The position numbers were made by a program, and so were the translations under genes. The notes under the pieces are model-generated. The model was given only the letters and a program-made list of their open reading frames with translations. It made no database searches and had not been told where the DNA came from. A DNA stretch of 64,000 nucleotides, taken from the NCBI RefSeq assembly GCF_003347495.1, contig NZ_QCXY01000002.1:310001-374000 (forward strand). The letters run 5' to 3'. Positions 45,620 through 55,099 of the stretch are shown here, piece by piece (positions within the stretch are counted from its first letter, which is position 1; each line of letters begins with the position of its first letter). Source of the DNA: Pleomorphovibrio marinus. Lineage in GTDB: Bacteria > Bacteroidota > Bacteroidia > Cytophagales > Cyclobacteriaceae.

Positions 45620-47782
45620 CTATTTGTTTTTGAGCTTGAAAGCCACGTAATAATCTCCTGACTTAGTCCCCATTTTCCCACCCCCGGCTGCAATTACCAC
45701 AAATTGTTCCCCATCGATTGCATAGGTAGCTGGCGTAGCATAGCCACCTGCCGGTAATTTGTACTTCCAAAGCTCCTCTCCGGTATTTTTATCAAATACC
45801 CTAAAATATTCGTCTTGGGAGGCTCCAATGAATAAAAGTCCACCATCTGTTACTACAGGGCCACCGTAATTTTCCGTTCCGGTTTTTGGAACACCTTTTT
45901 TGCTGAGTTCTTCAAATTCCCCCAAAGGCACTTGCCAGGCGATTTCTCCCTTGTTAAGGTCTATGGCATTTAAGGTACCCCAAGGTGGCTTTACTGCTGG
46001 GTATCCGTCCTCATCAAAAAACCGATTATACCCGGTATGAGTATAAGGTACCGAAATTAAATTTGATTCCATGCCCTGTTCATGTAGATCCTGTGAAGGT
46101 CCTTCGGCTTTTTCATCCAGGAGAAAAGCCACTATAGCCTCTCTTTGTTCTTCTTTTACATGTTTAAAGCCAGGCATTCTTCCTTTACCATTCGCCAGTA
46201 TGGCGTGGATTTCTTCCTTGCTGTACCGCTCTTCCACCCCTAAAAGGGAGGGGTAATCTCCTGCAGTATCTCCCTTTAGATCCTGGCCGTGACACATCAC
46301 ACAATGGGCCAAATAAGCGGATTTCCCCAAGGTTGCCCCTTCCAAATCCATGGTGGGCACCATAGTTAGGATCCAAGGCATTTCATTGGCGTTCACATAC
46401 AAAAAGCCTGTATTAGGGTCAAATGCCGACCCTCCCCACTCTGCTCCCCCGTCAAATCCAGGATAAATAATAGTGCCTTCTGTGCTTGGAGGCATAAACA
46501 TATGACCGTACTTCAGTCCCTTAATTTTTTCCTTTACATAAGCAGTGGCTTCTGGAGATATATCGGTAATGACTTCTTCGGTAAAAACTTGCCTTGAAAA
46601 GGGAGGGGGAAGGGTAGGTAAGGGTTGGGATTTTGCAGTTTCCTCACCAATAAGATCGGATTCTGGTACTTCAATTTCCTCTATTGGAAACAAAGGTTCT
46701 CCTGAATCCCTGTCCAATAAAAACACTCTTCCGGTCTTGGTTACCTGTGCCAGTGCGTCAATCTTTTTTCCTTCGTGGTTTACACTGACCAAATTGGGTG
46801 GAGCCGGAAGATCCCTGTCCCACATATCATGTCGTATTGTCTGGTAGTGCCAAATTCTCTCTCCCTGATCTGCATCCAGGGCGATTATGGAATTGGCAAA
46901 TAGGTTGTCTCCCAATCTGTTTCCTCCCCAGAAGTCAAAAGAAGCCGAGCCAGTCGGTATATACACTACGCCTCTGGATTCGTCAAGGCTCATACCCGAC
47001 CAATTGTTGGCCCCACCCACTCTTTCATAGGCATCCTCTGGCCAGGTATCATAACCAAACTCCCCGGGTCTGGGTATGGTATGAAAAACCCAGTCTACTT
47101 CACCAGTCCTTACATTGAAGGCACGAATAAAACCTGGGGCAGCGTCATTGTTTTCTGAAACCCTTGTTCCGATAATGATTTTATCCTTATAGATAATGCC
47201 TGGTGAAGTGGATATCACAAAAAGATTTTGTGCCCAATCTCCCAACCCTGTTTTTAAGGACACACTTCCGTTGTTGCCAAAATCCCTTACCAACTCTCCA
47301 GTATCAGCATTTAGGGCAAATAAATAGGACCCCACGGAATATAAAATCCTTCTGTCTTCGCCACTCTGCCAAAAAGTGACGCCCCTGTTTACTGCCACAC
47401 CCAGCTTGTAATGCTGATGAGGGTCAAATTCCCATATTCTTTTGCCATTGGCTGCATTCAGCGCTATGGCCTTTTGGGTGGGGGTGGTAGCAAACAACAC
47501 CCCGTTGATAATAATTGGGTTACATTGGATTTGGGTGTTCTTGCCTTCTTCAATATCTCCCGTCCTGTAAGTCCAGGCTAATTCCAAATTTTGAATATTT
47601 TCGGTATTGATTTGGTTTAAGCTGGAATATTGGGAGCTGGCCTTGGTGCCAAGACTGACCGACCAATCACTGGAGCTTGCATAAACGGTTTCGTGTTGTT
47701 TTTCTTTACAGGCCAATAGAGTTACAAAAACCAGGATGAGCATCCAATGGTAATTTATACAGCCAAAGTAAACGGATTGCAT
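45620..47782 (-). CDS. PQQ-dependent dehydrogenase with internal cytochrome c, lipoprotein
   Basis: 720 residues. The signal ends LLAC (near residue 25), so it is probably lipid-anchored. An eight-blade quinoprotein propeller follows (WTYRTGD, QIQCNPIIINGVLFATTP, GNRLGDNLFANSIIALD, WHYQTIRHDMWDRDLPAPP, TKTGRVFLLDRDSGEPLFP, WGGSAFDPNTG). A c-type cytochrome with CVMCH (494-498) is inserted between propeller segments, and the fold resumes with PPWGTLNAIDLNKGEIAW. This insertion is typical of quinate/glucose-type members in Bacteroidota. It oxidises an alcohol or sugar in the periplasm; substrate unknown. Confidence 0.88.
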   Translation of the reverse strand: MQSVYFGCINYHWMLILVFVTLLACKEKQHETVYASSSDWSVSLGTKASSQYSSLNQINTENIQNLELAWTYRTGDIEEGKNTQIQCNPIIINGVLFATTPTQKAIALNAANGKRIWEFDPHQHYKLGVAVNRGVTFWQSGEDRRILYSVGSYLFALNADTGELVRDFGNNGSVSLKTGLGDWAQNLFVISTSPGIIYKDKIIIGTRVSENNDAAPGFIRAFNVRTGEVDWVFHTIPRPGEFGYDTWPEDAYERVGGANNWSGMSLDESRGVVYIPTGSASFDFWGGNRLGDNLFANSIIALDADQGERIWHYQTIRHDMWDRDLPAPPNLVSVNHEGKKIDALAQVTKTGRVFLLDRDSGEPLFPIEEIEVPESDLIGEETAKSQPLPTLPPPFSRQVFTEEVITDISPEATAYVKEKIKGLKYGHMFMPPSTEGTIIYPGFDGGAEWGGSAFDPNTGFLYVNANEMPWILTMVPTMDLEGATLGKSAYLAHCVMCHGQDLKGDTAGDYPSLLGVEERYSKEEIHAILANGKGRMPGFKHVKEEQREAIVAFLLDEKAEGPSQDLHEQGMESNLISVPYTHTGYNRFFDEDGYPAVKPPWGTLNAIDLNKGEIAWQVPLGEFEELSKKGVPKTGTENYGGPVVTDGGLLFIGASQDEYFRVFDKNTGEELWKYKLPAGGYATPATYAIDGEQFVVIAAGGGKMGTKSGDYYVAFKLKNK

Positions 47783-47901
47783 AGGTTTTTTGAGAGATTG
47801 TTCCTTTGATTTAGCCTACATAAATAGCTAAATACATTCAATTTTCCTAAATTGATTCTTATATCCTTAGCGAAAAAACTCTTGAAATCAACCGCATAAT
47901 C

Positions 47902-48405
47902 GTGAAAAAGTTGCTCTTAATCAGACATGCCAAATCTTCCTGGGAACACCCGGAATTGACAGATCATGAGAGGCCATTGGCCAATAGGGGTCTTCGGGAT
48001 GCCCCTGAAATGGGAACAAGGCTCAAAAAAAGAGGAATATATCCGGATTTGATACTTACCTCGGATGCAGTAAGGGCAGAGCATACCGCCTTGATCATTG
48101 CTGAAAGGCTTGCCTTACCAAAAGATAAGTTGAAGACTACCTCCAGTCTTTATCATTCCTCTGCAACATCTATGTTGTCCTTGGTGAAAAACACTTCAGC
48201 TAGTATTCATACGCTTTTTTTGGTGGGCCATAACCCGGGCATGAACGATTTGATCGATAGGTTGGGAGGGGAAAATGATAACCTTCCCACTGCTGGTCTG
48301 TACGGTTTTATCTTTCCCATCAACGAATGGAAGGAGGCCAGTTACGGTAAGGCTAATTTTTGGTTTATGGACTTTCCAAAGTTAAAATTCCCTGACATCC
48401 TGTAG
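47902..48405 (+). CDS. sixA: SixA-type histidine phosphatase
   Basis: 167 residues with a GTG start at 47902. LLIRHAKSSW (5-14) carries the phosphohistidine-forming His9; LILTSDAVRAEHTA and VGHNPGMNDL carry the rest of the active site. In E. coli SixA removes phosphate from His of phosphotransfer proteins; in Bacteroidota the partner is unknown. Its 3' end overlaps the 3' end of the minus-strand SDR gene by 24 bp. Confidence 0.85.
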   Translation: MKKLLLIRHAKSSWEHPELTDHERPLANRGLRDAPEMGTRLKKRGIYPDLILTSDAVRAEHTALIIAERLALPKDKLKTTSSLYHSSATSMLSLVKNTSASIHTLFLVGHNPGMNDLIDRLGGENDNLPTAGLYGFIFPINEWKEASYGKANFWFMDFPKLKFPDIL

Positions 48406-49119
48406 TACTTCGGTAAATTCATCCCTGTTTTCAATAAGATACATCACCTTTTTGGCGGTATCCTCCGGAGAGGAGAGCTCGTTTTGGGATTTGAAATTCT
48501 TGAATTTTTCAATTTGGCTAAAGTTCTCCTTTCCTGCAGAGCGGATGTTCTCTTGCATTGGGGTATCTATAATTCCAGGGCTAAGAGCATAATACCTTAT
48601 TCCATAGTGATTGAGTTTGGACTCTGCATCAGCTACTAGGGTCATCTGGTTAAGGGCTGCTTTTGAAGCACAGTATCCAGACCAACCATCAACAGCCTTT
48701 CCGGCTGCTCCGGAGCTAATATTTACCACTGTTTTTTGCGCTTTCAAGGCCTTATAGTTACTAATAAAAGCGTTCATTAATACAGCAGGGGCGACTATGT
48801 TTATTTGATGGATCGCATTGATTCCTTCAGGGTCCAGCTTTCCCAAAGGAGCGATCTCACCAATCCATCCTGCATTGTTTACCAATATCACCTTGTCGTA
48901 ATCTCCTTTGGGAAAAATTTCTGGCAATGCATTTCGCAACTTGGAAAGATCGGCCAAATCAATGGCGACATGCTTATAGTTGGTGGTGGATGGGATTGGT
49001 GACCTTGAGACCCCAACTACCTCATGCTTCGGGTTTTTAGTTAGGTGTTGGACCATGGCTCTCCCTAGTCCTTTACTTGCCCCAGTAATAATAAATAAAG
49101 AGTGAGTTTGGTTTTTCAT
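48382..49119 (-). CDS. Short-chain dehydrogenase/reductase
   Basis: 245 residues. NAD(P)-binding GASKGLGRAM (13-22), NNAGWIG, the catalytic Ser in NISSGAAG, and Tyr/Lys in YCASKAALNQM are all present. It is closest in style to benzil/sepiapterin reductase-type SDRs (YueD-like); the true substrate is unknown. It lies 27 bp after the MATE gene on the same strand and probably belongs to the NUDIX-MATE-SDR unit. Confidence 0.85.
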   Translation of the reverse strand: MKNQTHSLFIITGASKGLGRAMVQHLTKNPKHEVVGVSRSPIPSTTNYKHVAIDLADLSKLRNALPEIFPKGDYDKVILVNNAGWIGEIAPLGKLDPEGINAIHQINIVAPAVLMNAFISNYKALKAQKTVVNISSGAAGKAVDGWSGYCASKAALNQMTLVADAESKLNHYGIRYYALSPGIIDTPMQENIRSAGKENFSQIEKFKNFKSQNELSSPEDTAKKVMYLIENRDEFTEVLQDVREF

Positions 49120-49146
49120 CGATAAGTTTTTTATAAAATTGAAGAT

Positions 49147-50496
49147 TTAACGGGTATTTAATAGCATCCTCAAGCTTAATCGGTGGAACCTAAGCAACAA
49201 TAATACCGCAGTAACGGACAAACCGCATAGAAGGCCTATCCAGATCCCAATCTCATTGAACCCTAATTTAAAGGCCAGGATATACCCCAGAGGAAGACCG
49301 ATTAGCCAATATGCGACTAGTGTAACCAGGGTAGGGATTTTGACATCAGAGAGGCCTCTGAGGGCTCCAAGCCCCACGACCTGCACACCGTCAGACAATT
49401 GGAAGATTCCTGCTATGATAATCAGACTAGAGGCTGTTTTTACCACCTCTATATCCTCGATATATAGCAATGGCAATTGGTTTCTAAGCAAAAGCAATAC
49501 CACTGCGAATATGGTCATAAAGGCTATTACCATTCCGAAGATGGAAAAGCCAACCTCCCTCAAAGTTTTGATGTCCCTTCTCCCAAGTTGGTTTCCTACC
49601 CTCACCATGGCCGCAGCCGATAGCCCCGAGGCCATCATGTAACTAATGGAGGCCAAATTAATGGCAATCTGGTGTGCTGCCAAAGCATTTACCCCTATCC
49701 AACCCATCATGATGGCAGCAGTACTGAAAGCACCTACTTCAAAGACATATTGGAGTCCTGTTGGCACGCCAATTTTTAGCATTTTCCTCGATATAGGCCA
49801 ACTTATGCTATTAATTCCCAAAGGAGTTTTAAACATGCGGAAACGGGAAGACTTTTTTACATAGAGGTAAATGACCAAGGCCATTAAAATCCTGGCTATC
49901 AAAGTAGCCCAGCCCGCGCCGTTTAACCCAAGTGCCGGAAACCCAAACTTGCCGAAAATCAAAAGATAATTAAAAACGACGTTCAATCCGTTACAAATAA
50001 TCGTGATGACCATGGCCTGTTTGGTCTGCGAAAGCCCTTCAATAAACTGTTTGTAGTTTTGGAAGAACATAAAAGGAAGCAACGACAAGGTTATGATCAA
50101 TAAATAGGGGATGGCAAGTACCACAACTTCCTCGGGTTGCCTTAAAAAGTGGAGTAAGGGAGAAAATGCCAGAATAAGGACAAAAAGCAACACCCCACAA
50201 ATGAGGTTAATCAGTGAACCGTGCCTGAAATAGACAGAAATATTGTCGTGGTTGCCTTCTCCTTGGGCCATGGCTACCAGAGGGGTCATGGCCATGGACA
50301 CACCGGTACCAAACATCAAAATCAAAAAGAAAATACTATTGGCAAGGGAGGCTGCTGCCAGAGGCTCAGCCCCTAAACGGCCCACCATGATGTTATCTGC
50401 CACACCTACCATCACCTGGCCCAGTTGGCTAAGCATCACCGGATAGGCGAGTTTAAAGGTGACCTTGGCTTGGCCAGTATAATGATGGAGTGACAT
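49147..50496 (-). CDS. MATE-family efflux transporter (NorM type)
   Basis: 449 residues with 12 predicted membrane helices in two similar halves. The opening KLAYPVMLSQLGQVMVGVADNIMVGRLG and the mid-protein segment SRKMLKIGVPTGLQYVFEVGAF are MATE signatures. It exports cationic drugs or metabolites with Na+ or H+. The start overlaps the NUDIX stop (TAATG). Confidence 0.9.
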   Translation of the reverse strand: MSLHHYTGQAKVTFKLAYPVMLSQLGQVMVGVADNIMVGRLGAEPLAAASLANSIFFLILMFGTGVSMAMTPLVAMAQGEGNHDNISVYFRHGSLINLICGVLLFVLILAFSPLLHFLRQPEEVVVLAIPYLLIITLSLLPFMFFQNYKQFIEGLSQTKQAMVITIICNGLNVVFNYLLIFGKFGFPALGLNGAGWATLIARILMALVIYLYVKKSSRFRMFKTPLGINSISWPISRKMLKIGVPTGLQYVFEVGAFSTAAIMMGWIGVNALAAHQIAINLASISYMMASGLSAAAMVRVGNQLGRRDIKTLREVGFSIFGMVIAFMTIFAVVLLLLRNQLPLLYIEDIEVVKTASSLIIIAGIFQLSDGVQVVGLGALRGLSDVKIPTLVTLVAYWLIGLPLGYILAFKLGFNEIGIWIGLLCGLSVTAVLLLLRFHRLSLRMLLNTR

Positions 50497-51053
50497 TATT
50501 TACCGAATCTTCCTTCTTCAATTAGTATTTTCTCTACCTTTAAAATACCTGCTATACTTATAGCATCAGTGATTATGCCATCCATTACCATCTTCACTGC
50601 TTCTGCAAAACTGATTTTTCTTATCAGAAGGTCCTCTGTTTCATCAAAGGAGGTGTCTCCTTGCGAAAGATCTTCGGCAATAAACACAAAACCTTCTTCA
50701 TCGGTAACAGAGTTTGAGGTATGTATCCTTAATATTTGCCTCCATCTCTGGGCCGATAAGCCTGTTTCCTCTTTCAGTTCTCTTTTTGCTCCCTCGAGTG
50801 GGGAAAGGTGGCCAGGCCCCCCGCCCATTGGTATTTCCCAAGAATATTCGTCAAGGGTATAGCGATACTGTCCTATGATCCAGGTATTAAGGGAATCATC
50901 CAAGGGTACTATCCCTATGGCTTTATTTTTAAAAAGTACTTTTCCATAAATACCATTTCCACCTGAGGGGTTGATGACCTTATCTTCCTCTACCTTTATC
51001 CAGGGGTTTTCATATTTTACTTCAGAACTTAGTTTTTTCCAGGGGTTTTTCAT
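50496..51053 (-). CDS. NUDIX hydrolase, ADP-ribose pyrophosphatase-like
   Basis: 185 residues. The Nudix box G-x5-E-x7-R-E-x2-E-E-x-G is seen at about 78-100 (RELKEETGL). YSWEIPMGGG before it and a beta-rich opening KVEEDKVINPSGG are as in ADP-ribose or nucleoside-diphosphate-sugar hydrolases. Cytoplasmic. First gene of the NUDIX-MATE-SDR unit. Confidence 0.87.
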   Translation of the reverse strand: MKNPWKKLSSEVKYENPWIKVEEDKVINPSGGNGIYGKVLFKNKAIGIVPLDDSLNTWIIGQYRYTLDEYSWEIPMGGGPGHLSPLEGAKRELKEETGLSAQRWRQILRIHTSNSVTDEEGFVFIAEDLSQGDTSFDETEDLLIRKISFAEAVKMVMDGIITDAISIAGILKVEKILIEEGRFGK

Positions 51054-51087
51054 CTGTTTATAATTTTTTTTTCAGCGGTCATATAGC

Positions 51088-51212
51088 CTGCCCCTGCCTG
51101 CCCCGAACTTGATTCGGGGAACTTGGTTCGGGGGAATCTCGCTTTGATAATCATCCCCTCGTGTGTCGCTCGCGTCATGCCCTGACTGCCGTCAGGACAG
51201 GCTCGATTTCAT
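51088..51212 (-). repeat. Modular dispersed intergenic repeat, copy B (inverted relative to copy A)
   Basis: Positions 51173-51212 are the exact reverse complement of 14564-14603, and 51088-51105 of 14623-14640. The middle of this copy differs: it has TTCGGGGAACTTGGTTCGGG-type direct repeats and the segment GGGGATGATTATC on the minus strand. Same order of the two modules with a different filler supports a mosaic element. It lies upstream of the NUDIX gene, between its start and the Lrp terminator. Confidence 0.75.
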
Positions 51213-51239
51213 CTCTTTACCTTAGAGACATATAGAAAC

Positions 51240-51272
51240 AAAATAAAAGGGGTGACTCTATAGCCACCCCTT
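51240..51272 (-). terminator. Terminator of the Lrp-family gene
   Basis: On the minus strand AAGGGGTGGCT pairs with AGTCACCCCTT (one mismatch) around ATAG, followed by TTATTTTG. It starts 25 bp after the stop codon. Confidence 0.75.
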
Positions 51273-51296
51273 CTAATTTAAGACCTTATTCTACGA

Positions 51297-51779
51297 TTAC
51301 GCCGGAATCGGCAAAACTTTACTGTCTTTGAAAGTGGAAAGGATTACCATTGACTGCATAGAATCAACTTCCTTAATTTCACTTACTTTTTCAAGCATAA
51401 GTTTTTGGTAAGAGTTTATGTCTTTGGAGATGATTTTTAGGATAAAATCACCTGTACCAGTAATGTGATGGCATTCTATGACTTCCGGAATTTGGTGGAT
51501 TTCTTTCATAAAGGCCTCAATATTTGTTTTATTGTGCCCCACCAAGCCTAGAAGCACGAAGGTGCTCACACCTAATCCAATTTTTTCTGGATCAAGTTTG
51601 GCATGATAGCTCTTGATGATTCCACTTTGTTCAAGCTTTTTGACTCTTTCCAGTGTTGGTGCTGGAGACAAGCCGATGTCCTTAGACAACTGAGCGTTAG
51701 TTATTTTCGCATTGGCCTGCAAAATCTCAAGAATTTTACGGTCGATTTTATCGAATTTCACCTTAACGTTATTATCCAT
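51297..51779 (-). CDS. Lrp/AsnC-family transcriptional regulator
   Basis: 160 residues. The winged HTH is at about 9-55 (DRKILEILQANAKITNAQLSKD and LSPAPTLERVKKLEQSGII), and the ligand-binding ACT-like RAM domain at about 70-150 (GLVGHNKTNIEAFMKEIHQI, ECHHITGTGDFILKI). It probably senses an amino acid and acts globally or on neighbours. It is transcribed alone from its own promoter and has a terminator. Confidence 0.93.
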   Translation of the reverse strand: MDNNVKVKFDKIDRKILEILQANAKITNAQLSKDIGLSPAPTLERVKKLEQSGIIKSYHAKLDPEKIGLGVSTFVLLGLVGHNKTNIEAFMKEIHQIPEVIECHHITGTGDFILKIISKDINSYQKLMLEKVSEIKEVDSMQSMVILSTFKDSKVLPIPA

Positions 51780-51811
51780 GTTTTAAAGAATTTACCGAAT
51801 TATATGTTGTG

Positions 51812-51819
51812 CAAAATTA
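51812..51819 (-). promoter_or_regulatory. Possible -7 promoter element of the Lrp-family gene
   Basis: TAATTTTG on the minus strand, a match to TAnnTTTG, 32 bp before the start codon at 51779. No TTTG/TTG lies at the usual spacing; the region is AT-only. Confidence 0.4.
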
Positions 51820-51989
51820 ATCTATTTTAAATTTATTTTAAAGCTATTTACGAAAAAAACGAAGGTATAATCGAAATATTGTTGTAATTTTAATTAAATA
51901 ATCACCTTAAAACCTCCGAACCTGGCTTATTTCTTAGAAAAATTCAAATTTCCTGCTGAATTTATAATCTCCTAATAATTAAATAAATA

Positions 51990-53201
51990 CTAAAGTTTAT
52001 TTTTCTTGATAAAGTCTCTGGCTTCCTGGTGAGCGGGGTGTTTTCGTTTGGCAATTTTTTTTACCCTGTCGAAATATTCCTTTGCTTTTTTCTTGTCATT
52101 CTCCGCAGTGGCTATTTTTCCCAGTTGTATGAGGGAATACAGGAAGTAACCACTTTCCTGGTTTTCAGTTTCTTCCCCGAAAGAGATGGTTTGTCTGTAA
52201 TGTTTCTTTGCTATATCGGTTTGCCCCATTTTCTCGTAGTGTTGAGCCACGAAAAAGGAAGCATACCTGCCACTGTTTGCCTCGTAGCCCGTCCACCCCT
52301 GTTCTATTCTCCTTAATATCTCTAGGGAGACCTCATAGGCCTCTGTCCCTCTACCAACGGCATAAAGCTGCCGGGCAAAAAACCGGTGAAAATAGGGGTT
52401 GTTAGGGTATTTGTCGTGAAGGTAACTTGTGATGGTCAGGGCCTTGAAAGGCTGCCTTTCTTCTGATGCGTAAAGCCTGAAGAGAAAATACTGCGCTTCA
52501 ACCCTGGCGTAGAAGGCATTTTCCGCCACCTCTTCCAATTGTCTCAAGCCAAGGGCCTGATCTCCTTTTGGAAATAAAAGCATTACTGGTTTCAATAAGG
52601 GGTAGTTCTTGGGGATCCAGACAGAAAAGTAATTGAATAGGGCATCTCCTAGTAATAATTCAGGACTAAGTTCTTCTTCCCCTTTACTGTACTCCATATA
52701 TTTGAGGGCATTTTTTCCGGAAACAGCAGCTTTAGTCCAATTTTGCCGTTCGCTGTGTAACCTGCCTTGGAACCCATGGGCTCCTGCTAGAAAAAATGCG
52801 GCTTCTTTATTTTCAGGATCTTTATCAAACAGCCTTTTCGCTTTCTCTATGGTTGTTTCCATATATTCATGGAAAATTTTGTCGTACTTTTTATCCTCCG
52901 TATCCACAGCAATCTTCCACCATTGGCTCAAGCCCATCAGAAAATAAGGAAGAGGGTGTTCCGGATAGGTGTGACGCATTACTGTAAAGCCCCTTTCCGC
53001 CTTCTCAAAATCAAAATTGTACATACTATTTACAGCATCGGTTATCCTGAATTGCAATCCTTTGTCCAAAAGGAGATATTCAGACTTTTTCTCCCCAATC
53101 TCTGTAACCATTGAAGAGTCCGCCATTTGGCCGTATAAAGAAATTACCGATGAAGCAAATAGGAAAATCAAACAAATCTTCCTCATTAAGTTATTATTCA
53201 T
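51990..53201 (-). CDS. Exported TPR protein
   Basis: About 403 residues from ATG 53201; a start at 53186 (MRKICLIFLF) or 53219 is also possible. A signal peptide ends near SLYGQ. The mature part is helical with several degenerate tetratricopeptide units (AERGFTVMRHTYPEHPLPYFLM, NKEAAFFLAGAHGFQGRLH, YFLFRLYASEERQPFKALTI, GYFLYSLIQLGKIATAENDKKKAKEYF). No catalytic motif. It is probably a periplasmic scaffold or outer-membrane-associated protein. No partner is evident. The 210 bp between it and the Lrp gene holds only the Lrp promoter element. Confidence 0.75.
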   Translation of the reverse strand: MNNNLMRKICLIFLFASSVISLYGQMADSSMVTEIGEKKSEYLLLDKGLQFRITDAVNSMYNFDFEKAERGFTVMRHTYPEHPLPYFLMGLSQWWKIAVDTEDKKYDKIFHEYMETTIEKAKRLFDKDPENKEAAFFLAGAHGFQGRLHSERQNWTKAAVSGKNALKYMEYSKGEEELSPELLLGDALFNYFSVWIPKNYPLLKPVMLLFPKGDQALGLRQLEEVAENAFYARVEAQYFLFRLYASEERQPFKALTITSYLHDKYPNNPYFHRFFARQLYAVGRGTEAYEVSLEILRRIEQGWTGYEANSGRYASFFVAQHYEKMGQTDIAKKHYRQTISFGEETENQESGYFLYSLIQLGKIATAENDKKKAKEYFDRVKKIAKRKHPAHQEARDFIKKNKL

Positions 53202-53405
53202 TAAATGAAACCGCAGCAAAAGGGTTGATACATTTCAACGCCCCTTGACATAATTTATTTTTGAAATTCGAAGACCAAACCATAAAGCACTAAACTTAGT
53301 TCCTGTCTTACCTAAGGATAAAAAGGTTAAGGTCTTACAATTGTTTAAAATCATTGGTATAAATAATGCAAAAACAAAACCAAAGTTTTTTTGTGCCTTG
53401 CTTGG

Positions 53406-53460
53406 TAAAAAAAACAAGCCTATCTACCCAGAGGTTCCGCGAAGAACCCCGGGTAAATAG
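53406..53460 (-). terminator. Nested-hairpin terminator of the COG4091-like gene
   Basis: On the minus strand CTATTTACCC pairs with GGGTAGATAG (one wobble), enclosing a second hairpin GGTTC-TTCGCG-GAACC, followed by CTTG and eight T. It lies 43 bp past the stop codon of the gene ending at 53503. Confidence 0.78.
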
Positions 53461-53502
53461 ACCTGATTGGCAATTATTCAAAAAAATTAACAGCTTACTC
53501 TT

Positions 53503-54693
53503 CTACTTCTTAACCACCTCTTTGTAGTCTGAATGAGAAACCCCAGTTCTAAGCGTTTCCTTCCAAGCATCGTAAGCCAATGAGTCAGGGATGTCCACAT
53601 CGTCAAAAGTAATGATTTGGCCAGGCGCTATATCTCTTTTAATATAAACCTCGCTCATTAAGCCAATAGGAACATGATTTGGTTCTTGGGCAATAGAAAT
53701 TGCCTCTCCTCGAACCTCCATGCTGCCTATTCCCTTGTCAATCATTGATCCTGCCTCTAATTTCTTTTTTGCAATAGTAGCAACACTTGCATGGGGAACA
53801 CTTCCGTTGTCCAGGAGCACCTCGTCCCTATGCAATAAATTTAAAATTGTTGCCGGTATTTCGAAAAAACATAGGTGCGTGGGCTTATACAATAAATAAT
53901 AAGGCCCGTCTCCCAGTTTATATGTTCTTAATTCAGGTGCCAAATCCTCTTGATGGGTAGCAGTGATGAAAACACCCGGAGGCGATTCCCTGGAAATGAT
54001 GTAATCACTGATGACCATGCCCAGTTCTTCGGCTCTTTCTGCCAAAGCAAATGCACCTTCCTGAAAATCATGAGTTTCATAACCTATCAATCCCTGCTGG
54101 GCAATTCCAACACCCAGACCGTTGGCAACTAGTACCTGTTCAATTTGGAGTTTGGTGCCATCGGTGAAGGAAGTCACCGAACTTAGGCTGTATCCCTGCT
54201 TTTGACCCCAGTAAAGCATGTCTTCTAGGGAAGGATTTTGGTTAAGAAATCCTTTGACGTTGCCATATACCAAGGGTTTGAATCCCATCTGGATTACTTC
54301 TTGGTTCAAGGATGCCAAAACCCCTGGCTGATCTCCATTGGCTTCAGTTATCACGCCTCTTTTGGACAGCCAAGACCCAGTTAGTACCTGGGTATCCGCA
54401 TCCATGGTCACTACTGGAACTCCATAGTTAAACGCAATTTCAATGATTTTGGTAGAATAAATAGGATCACCTGTGCTCACTACCAGCACATCAGATAGTT
54501 CAATTACCCTATGCGGGTCATTCGTAAGATATTCTTGGCTTACCCCCAAGTCTTCAATAAACCCTTTTCTTCTGGTCAGTATTTTGGAGATGACCATATC
54601 TTGCCTTCTTGCCAAAAGTTTTGCAAGTCCCCTACTAATTCCGCCGGTCCCGACTATCCCTACTCTAATTAGTTTTCCGAAGTTGTTTTTCAT
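53503..54693 (-). CDS. COG4091-like NAD(P)-dependent oxidoreductase with SAF domain
   Basis: 396 residues. The Rossmann motif GIVGTGGISRGLAKLL (13-28) starts a homoserine-dehydrogenase-like domain; VVTMDADTQVLTGSWL and YGNVKGFLNQNPSLEDM follow. An SAF-type domain is at the C-terminus (about 335-375; LMSEVYIKRDIAPGQIITFDDV), like the anti-freeze/pyruvoyl fold of sialic acid synthases and UxaA. The family was called predicted homoserine dehydrogenase, but no activity is established to my knowledge; it has also been tied to sugar-acid and apiose-type pathways. It is a single gene with a strong terminator, beside a long AT-rich gap. Confidence 0.72.
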   Translation of the reverse strand: MKNNFGKLIRVGIVGTGGISRGLAKLLARRQDMVISKILTRRKGFIEDLGVSQEYLTNDPHRVIELSDVLVVSTGDPIYSTKIIEIAFNYGVPVVTMDADTQVLTGSWLSKRGVITEANGDQPGVLASLNQEVIQMGFKPLVYGNVKGFLNQNPSLEDMLYWGQKQGYSLSSVTSFTDGTKLQIEQVLVANGLGVGIAQQGLIGYETHDFQEGAFALAERAEELGMVISDYIISRESPPGVFITATHQEDLAPELRTYKLGDGPYYLLYKPTHLCFFEIPATILNLLHRDEVLLDNGSVPHASVATIAKKKLEAGSMIDKGIGSMEVRGEAISIAQEPNHVPIGLMSEVYIKRDIAPGQIITFDDVDIPDSLAYDAWKETLRTGVSHSDYKEVVKK

Positions 54694-55099
54694 ATCTTAA
54701 AGTTAAAAATGTATGTTCTCCGATATCTTTTGTAAAGATAGGAAAAAATATTTTTCAAAAACACTTTTATGTATTTTAAATACAAAAAAAAATATGTCAA
54801 TGATAATCTAGATTTCGTTTAAATTTTTTTTATCTCATTAAAAAAGAATAAAAAAATGTGTTTTATAATAATTCATTATTATATATTTAATAACAGTGAA
54901 AAATTAAAAATAAATTTTTTTCATTCACACCAAGAATTGGAGTTTGTTTTTAGCTGTTAGGGCAGGATTTTTTTTTCGGAAGCCATTTTAATGTTTTATA
55001 GGCTGGGTAGATGTTGAGCAGCTACAGGTTTTAAAAATGGTTAAAAAACGGAAAATTGTGCCTAAATTTTATAATTTCGTTTTTTAAAATAAAAATCCA
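54694..55099. other. Long AT-rich intergenic region between divergent genes
   Basis: A 406-bp stretch, mostly A and T, between the COG4091-like gene and the DUF2723 gene, which are divergent. It should hold both promoters, but the composition makes many near-matches; I cannot choose between them. No repeat family, RNA or ORF is recognised. There are runs such as AAAAAATATTTTTC. Confidence 0.5.

Noticed and set aside
53235-53417. 60-codon minus-strand ORF between the TPR gene and the terminator
   Set aside because: It begins within the T tract of a clear terminator, has no family resemblance and no ribosome-binding context.
54694-55099. AT-rich gap as a replication origin
   Set aside because: No DnaA-box cluster was recognised and neither dnaA nor dnaN is near; divergent promoters explain the gap.
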